Source: Bacteroidota bacterium (GTDB lineage: Bacteria > Bacteroidota > Bacteroidia > Bacteroidales > NBLH01). Taken from it: 64,000 bases of DNA. This document shows positions 25,627 to 33,270 of the stretch, one piece after another. The notes under the pieces were generated by a model. It was given only the letters and a program-made list of their open reading frames with translations. It made no database searches and was not told the DNA's origin. The translations under genes were made by a program, and so were the position numbers. Location of the stretch: the NCBI GenBank assembly GCA_025361565.1, contig JANYKN010000033.1:1-64000 (forward strand), given 5' to 3'. Positions within the stretch are counted from its first letter, which is position 1, and each line of letters starts with the position of its first letter.

Positions 25627-27294
25627 ATGGAAAAGGACTTAAAAATAAAGCTTTTAGAAAGTATAGGTAGTATCTTCGAACAGTCAAAGGAATGTAAACT
25701 TGAATCTTCTTATTTTGAGAAAATTGATAATGAATTGAAACTCCTTTCTGATTATTTCAATGTTTCAAAAAATCAATCGTTTTTTATAGCAATGATTTTT
25801 GCATTAAACTACATGGGTAAAACTGTTGATATTAATGCGCTTATCCAATATTTTGATTGCAATCCTATGAAATTACTTGAATACAGCGAAGATTTTGAGC
25901 TTTTATATTCAAAAGGTATTTTTAGTAAACAAAAATCAAGTCTTAAAGCCTGGTTGACAAGCACTGGCGAACAATTCTCCATTAATGAGAAAATAAAAGG
26001 GGCAATTCTTCAAAATAAACCATTGCCTTTGATCGAGAAAGAAGAATTTAAAGATGTGGTTGAATTTCTTGAAAAAATATATAACACAGGTCAACAAAGA
26101 GATAACGATGAAATTTCTACAGTTGAATTATTTATTCAAATAGAAGAAATGGTTTCCTCTAATTTGCATTTTCCATTGGTTAAAAAGATTTATGATCTCC
26201 AATTCAGGGTACCGGACACTTATATTTACTTTTATCTTATCTGGAAAGCACTGCTAGGTAATGAAACCAATGATATAAGAAGGGCTTTAGAAGGAGTCTT
26301 TGACAAAACTTCCGAACGGGTAAAGTATCTGCAAAAGATTTTATCAGGTGAAAATGCTTTAATTAAGAACAATTTGGCTGAAATTGTTGAGGCAAGTTTT
26401 TTCAATGACATCGAAATAAAATTATCAGAATACTCCTTGAACATAATAAGTGAGTACGACTTAAAACTAATCGCTAAAAATCAGAAAAAGGACAATATCA
26501 TTCAACCTTCACAAATCAAAGTAAGAAAACTTGTTTTTAATGAAGATGAAATGAATCAGTTGGTCTTATTGAAAAATCTTTTGCAAGACTCTAATCTTTA
26601 TGAAACTCAAAACAAATTGCTCACCAGGAATTTCTCAAAAGGAATAACTGTATTATTGCATGGACAACCTGGAACTGGAAAAACAGAAACAGTTTTGCAA
26701 TTAGCTAAAGAAACCAACCATGTAATAATGAAAGTTGAAATCAGTCAATTAAAATCAATGTGGTTTGGTGAAAGCGAAAAAAATATCAAACGCATTTTTA
26801 CTGATTATAAATCCTACGCCAAAGAATGCGAACGTATTCCAATACTTTTTTTTAATGAAGCAGATGCATTAATTTCAAAACGCAGGGAAATAAGTAATTC
26901 TAATACAGCGCAAACAGAAAATGCAATTCAAAATATAATTCTTGAAGAATTAGAAAATTTTGAAGGAATTTTAATTGCAACAACCAATCTTGCTAATAAT
27001 TTCGATACTGCGTTTGAAAGACGTTTTTTATTCAAAATCAAATTCCAATTGCCTGATATTTCAACTAAAGCGAAAATTTGGAAATTAAAACTACCAAACT
27101 TGTCTACTTCCGATTGTGAAGACCTTGCCTCACGTTTTAATTTTTCAGGTGGGCAAATTGATAATATTGCAAGGAAAAATGAAATCCATGAAATATTATA
27201 TGGATTATCTGATGGGTATAAAAGTATTCTTAAGTTTTGTCAAGAAGAAATACTCGGAAACAATAGACTTCAAATAGGTTTTACTAAATCTTAA
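25627..27294 (+). CDS. AAA-family ATPase with long N-terminal region
   Basis: About 555 aa. Residues 1-320 are helical and unrecognised; the C-terminal ~240 form an AAA module. Walker A is VLLHGQPGTGKTET (about 343-356), then the pore-like segment SQLKSMWFGESEKNI. The Walker B strand reads ILFFNEADALI, with Asn where most AAA proteins have Asp. The arginine finger is FDTAFERRFLFKIKF. This resembles the spastin/FtsH-type clade. It likely remodels a protein partner, perhaps the nuclease encoded upstream. The WYL regulator gene follows after five bases. Confidence 0.8.
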   Translation: MEKDLKIKLLESIGSIFEQSKECKLESSYFEKIDNELKLLSDYFNVSKNQSFFIAMIFALNYMGKTVDINALIQYFDCNPMKLLEYSEDFELLYSKGIFSKQKSSLKAWLTSTGEQFSINEKIKGAILQNKPLPLIEKEEFKDVVEFLEKIYNTGQQRDNDEISTVELFIQIEEMVSSNLHFPLVKKIYDLQFRVPDTYIYFYLIWKALLGNETNDIRRALEGVFDKTSERVKYLQKILSGENALIKNNLAEIVEASFFNDIEIKLSEYSLNIISEYDLKLIAKNQKKDNIIQPSQIKVRKLVFNEDEMNQLVLLKNLLQDSNLYETQNKLLTRNFSKGITVLLHGQPGTGKTETVLQLAKETNHVIMKVEISQLKSMWFGESEKNIKRIFTDYKSYAKECERIPILFFNEADALISKRREISNSNTAQTENAIQNIILEELENFEGILIATTNLANNFDTAFERRFLFKIKFQLPDISTKAKIWKLKLPNLSTSDCEDLASRFNFSGGQIDNIARKNEIHEILYGLSDGYKSILKFCQEEILGNNRLQIGFTKS

Positions 27295-27299
27295 AGCTA

Positions 27300-28205
27300 A
27301 TGTCAAAAAGAGAATCAATTTCCAGATATAGCCTGATTATTAAAAAGCTTAGAAAACATCCGGCTTCTTTTGCTGAAATCTCAGATTATCTTGCTTTAGA
27401 ATCTGAATTACAGGAATATGATTTCAATATTTCAAAAAGGACATTTCAGAGAGATATAGAAGATATTCGTTCAGTTTATCATATTGATATTCAATATGAC
27501 TTTTCACGAAAAGTGTATTTTATTGACTATGAACAAGAACCCGAAGTTAATGAGAGGATTCTGGAGGCTTTTGATACATTTAATGCACTAAATATTACCG
27601 ATAGGCTTTCTGATTATATACATTTTGAAAAAAGACGACCCCAGGGAACTGAAAATCTTTATGGTTTGTTACATGCAATAAAGAACCAGGTTCAAATAAC
27701 ATTTACTTATCAAAAATATTGGGAAGACGAATTGACCCATAGAACAACGGAGCCTTATGCACTTAAAGAGTTTAACAACCGCTGGTATGTTCTTGCCAAA
27801 GATCTTAAAGATAATCATGTAAAAAGCTTTGCACTCGACAGGTTAACAGAACTTGAAATAACAAAAAAGCCTTTTCAATTTCCGAATAATTTCAACGTAA
27901 ACGAGCATTTTAAATATTGTTTTGGAATAATTAGTCCTAATGAACATAAGCCTCAAGAAGTCATTTTATCATTTAACTCATTTCAGGGTAAGTATATCAA
28001 GTCATTACCACTTCATTCATCCCAGGAGGTTTTGAAAGACGACGATGAAGAATTAATCATCAAACTCACATTGTTTATTACACATGATTTTTTCATGGAA
28101 CTTTTATCTTATGGAGAAAATTTAAAGATTATTAAGCCGGATTCTTTGATTGCTGATATAAAAAAGGCTTATAGAAATGCCTTAAAACAATATTTAATTC
28201 TTTAA
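27300..28205 (+). CDS. WYL-domain transcriptional regulator
   Basis: 301 aa. An N-terminal winged helix (SRYSLIIKKLRKHPASFAEI, then ISKRTFQRDIEDIRSVY) precedes a WYL domain whose motif is NNRWYVLAKDL with the downstream FALDRLTELE. A C-terminal WCX-like domain ends the protein. WYL proteins bind nucleic-acid ligands and control many defence loci. Its place as the last gene of the cassette suggests that it represses or activates the four genes. No operator was identified. Confidence 0.88.
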   Translation: MSKRESISRYSLIIKKLRKHPASFAEISDYLALESELQEYDFNISKRTFQRDIEDIRSVYHIDIQYDFSRKVYFIDYEQEPEVNERILEAFDTFNALNITDRLSDYIHFEKRRPQGTENLYGLLHAIKNQVQITFTYQKYWEDELTHRTTEPYALKEFNNRWYVLAKDLKDNHVKSFALDRLTELEITKKPFQFPNNFNVNEHFKYCFGIISPNEHKPQEVILSFNSFQGKYIKSLPLHSSQEVLKDDDEELIIKLTLFITHDFFMELLSYGENLKIIKPDSLIADIKKAYRNALKQYLIL

Positions 28206-28253
28206 TCTATCTGATTACAACCCAAATAAGCACCCCAATATCTTTATCTTCCC

Positions 28254-28384
28254 ACCAGGCACTTTCCCTGCCCCCGGAAAAAACACTTTGCTGCGCAAAA
28301 CTCATTTTTTCCGTGTTCAGGTAAAAAGCCTTACCTCTCTGCGCTTTGAATCAACGATACCTACTCCATCCGGCACATTAAAAT
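28254..28384 (+). repeat. Direct repeat copy 2
   Basis: The same unit as 23432-23563, same orientation, with identical ends and core and a diverged stretch before the right end. The two copies are 4.8 kb apart and enclose exactly the exonuclease-to-WYL gene cassette. Confidence 0.8.
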
Positions 28385-28426
28385 TTTACTATTTACCAGG
28401 TTTAAATATTGGTAGTAAAATTTTAA
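28378..28426. repeat. 14-bp perfect inverted repeat
   Basis: TTAAAATTTTACTA (28378-28391) and TAGTAAAATTTTAA (28413-28426) flank a 21-base centre. It overlaps the right edge of direct repeat copy 2 and could be a terminator or a recombination-associated hairpin. Confidence 0.6.
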
Positions 28427-29220
28427 AAAGCCGATAAAAAACTCTGCAAAGGGCATTCACCCTTGCGATTTAATCTATTGCAAATTAAGCGGTATTTTTT
28501 TTTGCCACTGTTAGCCTGGCTTGGAAATGGTTTTGGTTCAGAATCAGCTTTTTCCAATTTAAATTCTGTTGTTTTTGATACTTCAGTGGAAAGCCAGTCT
28601 ACCAGCTTGGGTTTATATGGTATCCCAGCCGGCAGGCTTGTCAAAAATGCCGCCAAACCGTCTGTACCCATTTTTTACTTTTTCTATTTGATTTGATTGG
28701 TTAAAAAATAAGTACAGCCGCCCTTCGGGTTTCCATTTCATTCCAAGTTTGTCATCATTTCTGAGCTTCACCAGCCGTCTGGTCTGTGCTGCTACTCTTG
28801 TCTGGCTGCAAAATTCCGTAAACTCCATTTAGCAGCCTGCCAACAGCAGCACTTTTTTTTGTAGCGGGCCCTGCGAGGGTTGCCAGGCGTTTTTCAGTCG
28901 GTTTTTTTTTCCTCTTTTGTTTTATATTGTAAAATAACCGCCTAAAAAAACTCCAGAAGCTAAGGTTGTGGCTTTGGGTGCCTGAGGTTCTCGAAGGCAG
29001 CCACAACCTAAGCTCCAGCACTTCCAAAAGCAGTTCGTACCTCACTGCATTTTTTTGTAAGGCTGGCAACCCTACCCGCAGCGGGCCCGCGCACTCGTCG
29101 ACAGTGCCGTTCTTTGATTTCTAAGCGCCGTTCTCGTATCAGGAAAAGAATCTATACCCACCCACCACCCTTTTAAAGCAGGGCTTATGTTATTAATATT
29201 CAGCTTTATAAATTTATTAT
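28427..29220. repeat. Structured, GC-richer non-coding block with nested inverted repeats
   Basis: Arms at 28863-28886 and 29063-29090 are imperfect complements (shared GGGTTGCCAG and GCGGGCCC blocks). Inside, GCTAAGGTTGTGGCT (28959-28973) pairs with AGCCACAACCTAAGC (28999-29013) with one mismatch. The block is clearly richer in GC than its neighbours. Open frames on both strands span the repeats and show no family features, so it is treated as non-coding. It may be the end of a lost mobile element or a structured RNA. Confidence 0.55.
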
Positions 29221-29243
29221 TCAATTCAAATTACAAATTATTG

Positions 29244-29312
29244 TCCCAACATTAGGACAATTTAAATAATGTCCTTACATTTGGACTTTAATTGCATAGT
29301 CTTTACTTTTGA
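29244..29312 (+). promoter_or_regulatory. Tandem operators and promoter of the small HTH gene
   Basis: Two GTCC-N8-GGAC palindromes lie at 29244-29259 and 29272-29287, 28 bases apart, sharing ACATT in the centre. The promoter TTTG (29281-29284) and TACTTTTG (29305-29312), 20 bases apart, overlaps the second palindrome. This layout predicts autorepression by the HTH protein encoded 20 bases downstream. Confidence 0.7.
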
Positions 29313-29332
29313 ATCAGCAATAATTGTTGATG

Positions 29333-29521
29333 ACTATGCAAGAAAAAATAATTGAATTTTTCAAGGAAAGACCTGCATTATCAGTAAATCATATTGAAAA
29401 AGAAGCAGGCTTGCCACCAACTACTTTAAGCAAAGCTGTGCGTGGTGAAAGAAATCTAAATGAAGCACATATTCAAAAGCTAATACCAATTTTAAAAAAG
29501 TATGGGTTTATAATAGAATAA
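29333..29521 (+). CDS. Small HTH DNA-binding protein
   Basis: 62 aa from ATG 29333 (an in-frame ATG at 29324 is also possible). It is almost only a lambda-repressor-like HTH: LSVNHIEKEAGLPPTTLSKAVRGERNLNEAHIQKLIPIL. Two matching palindromes overlap its promoter, so it is probably autoregulated. It precedes a toxin-like membrane protein gene and may control it. A 7-bp hairpin (AGCACTG/CAGTGCT, 29535-29568) follows the stop. Confidence 0.75.
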   Translation, partial: TMQEKIIEFFKERPALSVNHIEKEAGLPPTTLSKAVRGERNLNEAHIQKLIPILKKYGFIIE

Positions 29522-29611
29522 AGTGAAATAAAAAAGCACTGTTCCAGTCGGCAAACTTTCGCAGTGCTATGAAATCTTAACAATTATTGCTAATCGTTAA
29601 TTTCTATTCCG

Positions 29612-30076
29612 ATGACAAAAGTATCAAATCTTATTGTTATTATGAAAGCTATTGCTTTATTTTTGGTAATTCCGTTAGTGTCTATTTTATGGTTCTCACC
29701 AAATGAGCGTGTATTAAAACGTGATAAAGAAATAGAACACATCTTATCAAAAGAATATCAGAATGATTTTAGCGTCCAGTATGCATTAGTGGCCAATGAA
29801 GAGGGATATTTCCCTTGCTATGGTTGTGCTGAAGGTCAAATTTATTTATATCCTGGAGAAATCTGGAAATATGGTAAAACTTGCAAAGGTGAATCAGGGC
29901 GTTATCCAAACGGTTTTCCGGTTCCAAACTTAAAGTTTGTCATTCAGTTCGAAGGAACTGAATCCGAGTGTTTGGTGGAAGAAAAGCGAAAAATATATGC
30001 TTACGAATCTTTGCTTGAATGCCAAAAGCGAAACATCAAATTACCAAGACCACCGGGCAATAAAATAGACCGATAA
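29612..30076 (+). CDS. Membrane-anchored GIY-YIG-like toxin candidate
   Basis: 154 aa; ATG 29642 is an alternative start. One N-terminal hydrophobic helix (AIALFLVIPLVSILWF) is followed by a soluble domain. Residues fit a minimal GIY-YIG fold: GQIYLYPGEIWKYGKT supplies the two tyrosine strands, GRYP the Arg, ESECLVEEKRKIY the Glu, and a terminal GNKIDR the Asn. Bacterial polymorphic toxins with such (URI-type) nuclease tips are known. The next gene starts three bases after the stop and could be the immunity gene. The assignment is by motif spacing only. Confidence 0.5.
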   Translation: MTKVSNLIVIMKAIALFLVIPLVSILWFSPNERVLKRDKEIEHILSKEYQNDFSVQYALVANEEGYFPCYGCAEGQIYLYPGEIWKYGKTCKGESGRYPNGFPVPNLKFVIQFEGTESECLVEEKRKIYAYESLLECQKRNIKLPRPPGNKIDR

Positions 30077-30079
30077 AAT

Positions 30080-30478
30080 ATGAGAGAATTTGAATTTACA
30101 ACGGCAACAAAAGAAGAACTAACATCGAAACTTGATGTATTCAAAGAGTTGCAAACATTATTCAATGAAAACCTTAAAATTTCTGATTACTCAGAAATTT
30201 ATACTTCTATTTTTATGGTCTATCAATGTTTTCCTGAAAACTCTTCTTATTTTAATGCAAAAGCCTATAGCCATATTCGCAGAAAAACAAATGTAATAGA
30301 AATCTATTCCTTACTCGATTACGAAACAATCTTAAATACTGATACAAATAAAGTTAAAACGATACTGTCCGATACCTACTTAAATTCAATAAATCAATAC
30401 CTTAAAATAAAAGGTTTTAATCATGAAGAATTTCACAATGATGTGAAGCAGATTTTAAAACCCTATTTACAATTATAA
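30080..30478 (+). CDS. Putative immunity protein for the GIY-YIG-like toxin
   Basis: 132 aa, soluble, helical and moderately acidic (TATKEELTSKLDVFKELQTL ... SHIRRKTNVIEIYSLLDYET). No known domain is recognised. Being coupled to the toxin-like gene (three-base gap) and of typical immunity-protein size is the only evidence for the role. Confidence 0.45.
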   Translation: MREFEFTTATKEELTSKLDVFKELQTLFNENLKISDYSEIYTSIFMVYQCFPENSSYFNAKAYSHIRRKTNVIEIYSLLDYETILNTDTNKVKTILSDTYLNSINQYLKIKGFNHEEFHNDVKQILKPYLQL

Positions 30479-30530
30479 CAAGATTTGTTGAAGTTTCTTT
30501 TTTGATTATTTATGATTTAAAATAAAAAAT

Positions 30531-30685
30531 GAAAGCCAAGATAGGCAGGGCTAATATATATCTAATTCTCAGTGGTTTTATCAAGGTCAGGCCCTTTGGG
30601 TTTTTTAAAAAATACTACCCGAAGGGTGGAGATTTTTTAAAAAAACCTTGACAAAACCAGTGCCCTGCCTGAAAAATGGGCTTTC
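30531..30685 (+). repeat. 155-nt nested hairpin followed by a T run
   Basis: Successive arms pair inward: GAAAGCC (30531-30537) with GGCTTTC (30679-30685); GGCAGGGC (30544-30551) with GCCCTGCC (30662-30669); a 17-base arm at 30571-30587 with 30645-30661 (two mismatches); A/T-rich arms and CCCGAAGGG at the tip. A run of T follows. It is too long for an ordinary terminator and could be a structured RNA or the end of a mobile element. Confidence 0.6.
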
Positions 30686-31200
30686 TTTTTTATTTTTTTT
30701 GTCCTTTTTTTTCTTTTTTCTTTTGAAATAATTCATTTTGGTGTGTCGGTTCTGTAAAGCACTTGTCAATACTTAAAACTTCTGTGGCACTTCCAGCCCT
30801 CAAATTGTTATGGATTTTAAACTTTGCACTTTGAAGGCTTTGTATACTTTGCATGGTTTAATTTTATTAAATCAGTAGCACAATAAAACACAACCGTGAG
30901 CAATTTCTAAAATTCAACTCAAAAATAGGAGGTGACCTAATTCAAACAACAGACCAAGACCCATCCAGGAACTATAGAAACTACAAAATAATATTCTAGT
31001 ACCCCTTGGAAAAGCAAATAAAAGCATTGATACGCATAATAATCTCATATCTGACAATATATCAAGGTACTACGTAAATTTGATTAGATTAAAACTGAAT
31101 CTGGCACGGCAGAAACAAATAAATAAAAAGTCATTATCAAAGCCGTACCAATTCCGAATTGGTCAAAGAAATTTAGTATTAACTTTTAATTTTTATCGCA
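30686..31200. other. Non-coding stretch before the DUF6266 gene
   Basis: No gene is supported. Pyrimidine-rich runs at 30686-30725 and unremarkable A/T-rich sequence follow. A frame at 31080-31283 runs into the DUF6266 gene in the wrong phase and is not coding. Confidence 0.45.
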
Positions 31201-31842
31201 ATGGGAGTAATAAAGCAAGGTATTTTAGGTGGAATTTCCGGCAAAGTCGGAACCGTAGTGGGTGGCACCTGGAAAGGCATTGATTATTTGAGAGCCAGAC
31301 CGCAAAAGGTCGCCAACCCAAACTCAGAAAAGCAACAGAACCAAAGAACCAAATTTTCAACTGTATTAGGTTTCTTAAAACCTTTTACCGGATTTGTAGC
31401 AGTTGGTTTTAAATCTCTTTCAGTAGGACAAACCGGCTTTAATGCTGCAATGTCTTATAATGTTAAAAATGCTGTTACTGGCATTTTTCCTAACTTCGTG
31501 ATGGATTTTCCATCTACTCTTTTAAGTTCAGGAAAAGCAACAGGCGCAATGAATCCATCAGTAGCAAGTGCCGCTCCAGGTACCATTCAATTTGGTTGGG
31601 CAGACAATTCAGGAATTGGAAATGCAAAAACTGATGATGTTGCAGTTTTAGCCACATTTTTTGAAGGTAGTTCTGAGGCTGTTTACCAGTTTACCAACAT
31701 CCAAAGAAATGCATTGGTTGCAGAATTAATCGTTCCAGATGTATACAGCGGTCAAGTAGCCCAATGTTGGTTATGTTTCCAAACTGCTGACGGAAAAGAC
31801 ATTTCAAACAGTTTGTACATAGGTACTGTGAATCTAGCTTAG
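31201..31842 (+). CDS. DUF6266-family protein
   Basis: 213 aa. The start MGVIKQGILGGISGKVGTVV followed by WKGIDYLRARPQKVANPNSE and QRTKFSTVLGFLKP is the family's conserved N-terminus. The rest is beta-rich, with Gly and Ala clusters. Function is unknown; members are common and multicopy in Bacteroidota. There is no signal peptide. A terminator follows at 31874-31904. It is the last gene of the accessory half, next to the tRNA. Confidence 0.85.
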   Translation: MGVIKQGILGGISGKVGTVVGGTWKGIDYLRARPQKVANPNSEKQQNQRTKFSTVLGFLKPFTGFVAVGFKSLSVGQTGFNAAMSYNVKNAVTGIFPNFVMDFPSTLLSSGKATGAMNPSVASAAPGTIQFGWADNSGIGNAKTDDVAVLATFFEGSSEAVYQFTNIQRNALVAELIVPDVYSGQVAQCWLCFQTADGKDISNSLYIGTVNLA

Positions 31843-31873
31843 TACTTTGGGTTTCTTTTCGATTAGGATTTTT

Positions 31874-31904
31874 AAGAAATCGTTCTTTTTCAGGGCGATT
31901 TCTT
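31874..31904 (+). terminator. Terminator of the DUF6266 gene
   Basis: AAGAAATCG (31874-31882) pairs with CGATTTCTT (31896-31904), followed by a pyrimidine-rich T run. Confidence 0.65.
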
Positions 31905-31939
31905 CTTTCTTTTTGTATGTATCTTGTATGTATCAAAAG

Positions 31940-31975
31940 AATAAGGCAGTTACACTTAATGTGAACTGCCTTATT
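31940..31975 (-). terminator. Terminator downstream of the tRNA gene
   Basis: A perfect 12-bp stem AATAAGGCAGTT/AACTGCCTTATT (31940-31951 with 31964-31975). Read on the minus strand it follows the tRNA 3' end by six bases and is followed by CTTTTG. Confidence 0.7.
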
Positions 31976-31981
31976 TTACTG

Positions 31982-32055
31982 TGGGCCCAATAGGGCTTGA
32001 ACCTATGACTCCCTGATTATGAGTCAGGTGCTCTAACCAACTGAGCTATGGGCCC
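31982..32055 (-). tRNA. tRNA with CAU anticodon (Met elongator or Ile2)
   Basis: The minus strand folds as a full cloverleaf: acceptor GGGCCCA/TGGGCCC, D arm GCTC/GAGC, anticodon arm CCTGA-CTCATAA-TCAGG, T arm ATAGG-TTCAAGC-CCTAT, discriminator A. CCA is not encoded. The CAU anticodon fits either elongator tRNA-Met or the TilS-modified tRNA-Ile; the sequence alone does not decide which. Its 3' end faces the accessory island. Confidence 0.92.
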
Positions 32056-32185
32056 CGAAATAATTTCGGTTGGCAAAAGTACAATTATTTTTTAATTTTA
32101 ATAGCTTTTATTGCATTTTATTCAAAAAAATATGAGAAGTTTGTTTTATGATATAAAGTGATTCATTTTTAATAATGACAAGATT

Positions 32186-32815
32186 TTGAATATGATGAAA
32201 ATAGAGCAGTTTGAAATAAACAATATCATTTTTGATTTGGGCGGGGTTATCCTTGAAATAGACATCAAAAGTGCTTTTAATAAATTCAGCCAGATGGGAA
32301 TTTCTTCTGATAAAGGTTTTGGAAAAATTAAAAATAATGATCTATTTAAAGCTTATGAAATTGGAGCATTATCAACGGAAGAATTCAGGAACGAAATTAG
32401 AAAGGGTTCAAAATCAGCTTTTGATACAAATCATTTTGATAAAATCTGGAATTCGATTATCCTTAATTATCCTGCTGAAAACATTTTAATTCTTGAAAAT
32501 CTAAAGCCTAGATATCGAACTTTTTTGATGAGCAACACCAATGAACTTCATTATCTGCACTATAACAATATCTTACACGATAAATACGGCTATCAGAATC
32601 TTGATCAATTATTTGAAAAAACATACTATTCTCATACTTCAAAAATGAGAAAACCAGAATCCCGGTTTTTTAAACTCATACTATCGGAAAATAATCTGGA
32701 ACCTGAAAAAACATTGTTTATAGATGATTTTATCGAAAATATTGAAGCCGCTGATTTATTAGGAATAAAAACCTTGCATCTAAAAGATGGCAATAAATTA
32801 ATAGATTATTTTTAA
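32186..32815 (+). CDS. HAD-superfamily hydrolase (subfamily IA)
   Basis: 209 aa. The Rossmannoid HAD motifs are all visible: NIIFDLGGVIL (nucleophile region), FLMSNTNELHY (motif II), KMRKPESRFFK (motif III Lys) and TLFIDDFIENIEAA (motif IV DD). A helical cap lies between motif I and II. The second motif I Asp is replaced by Gly (DLGGV), as in many HAD-IA members annotated as YihX/epoxide-hydrolase N-like phosphatases. The substrate is a small phosphate ester, unknown. It is the first gene of the core half. Confidence 0.88.
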   Translation: MNMMKIEQFEINNIIFDLGGVILEIDIKSAFNKFSQMGISSDKGFGKIKNNDLFKAYEIGALSTEEFRNEIRKGSKSAFDTNHFDKIWNSIILNYPAENILILENLKPRYRTFLMSNTNELHYLHYNNILHDKYGYQNLDQLFEKTYYSHTSKMRKPESRFFKLILSENNLEPEKTLFIDDFIENIEAADLLGIKTLHLKDGNKLIDYF

Positions 32816-32974
32816 TTATATATCTGTAATAAAACACGTTACAATGTAATCTATTATTTTTATTTCCTACCAGACTAACAAATGTGAAAAGCGTTGTAAA
32901 ATTGCTTTCATACAAATAAAATAATCACACTAAACAATTCTACCATTAGATCGATAATTGTATCGTTCTGATAT

Positions 32975-32982
32975 TATATTTG
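32975..32982 (+). promoter_or_regulatory. -7 element upstream of a small ORF
   Basis: TATATTTG fits TAnnTTTG. A 28-codon frame begins two bases later (32984-33070), too close for a normal leader, so the more likely product is the 55-aa frame at 33060. Confidence 0.4.
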
Positions 32983-33059
32983 TATGGAAACTTACAGGCT
33001 ACAAAATAAATTGATCAATATCCAGGAATTGGATATACAAAACTCAAAAAAATATTCAA

Positions 33060-33227
33060 ATGAAGAGTGAATATTATTGGTATTTCCTTACTTTCAAAAT
33101 CACTGAAAGGCAAGGATCATATTCCTTGAAAAGGATACCTGCAGCAGTAGCATCAGGTGAGTTTGTAGAATTTAAAGAAGTACTTAGCGAAGAATCAAAG
33201 CGATTGAACCGGCTTGAAGAGGAATAG
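33060..33227 (+). CDS. 55-aa hypothetical protein
   Basis: ATG 33060 to TAG 33225-33227. The product MKSEYYWYFLTFKITERQGS ... VASGEFVEFKEVLSEESKRL looks like a real small soluble protein with a beta start and a charged helix. A -7 promoter element lies 78 bases upstream. Family unknown. Confidence 0.4.
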   Translation: MKSEYYWYFLTFKITERQGSYSLKRIPAAVASGEFVEFKEVLSEESKRLNRLEEE

Positions 33228-33270
33228 TTCTTCTTTTTAAATTCCAGTTATTCCAAAGCAAGTAATTTAG

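Noticed and set aside
28423-29069. Three overlapping minus-strand frames of 71-104 codons (and one on plus)
   Set aside because: They run through long inverted repeats, overlap one another and show no domain or start signals; the GC-richer base composition alone keeps them open.
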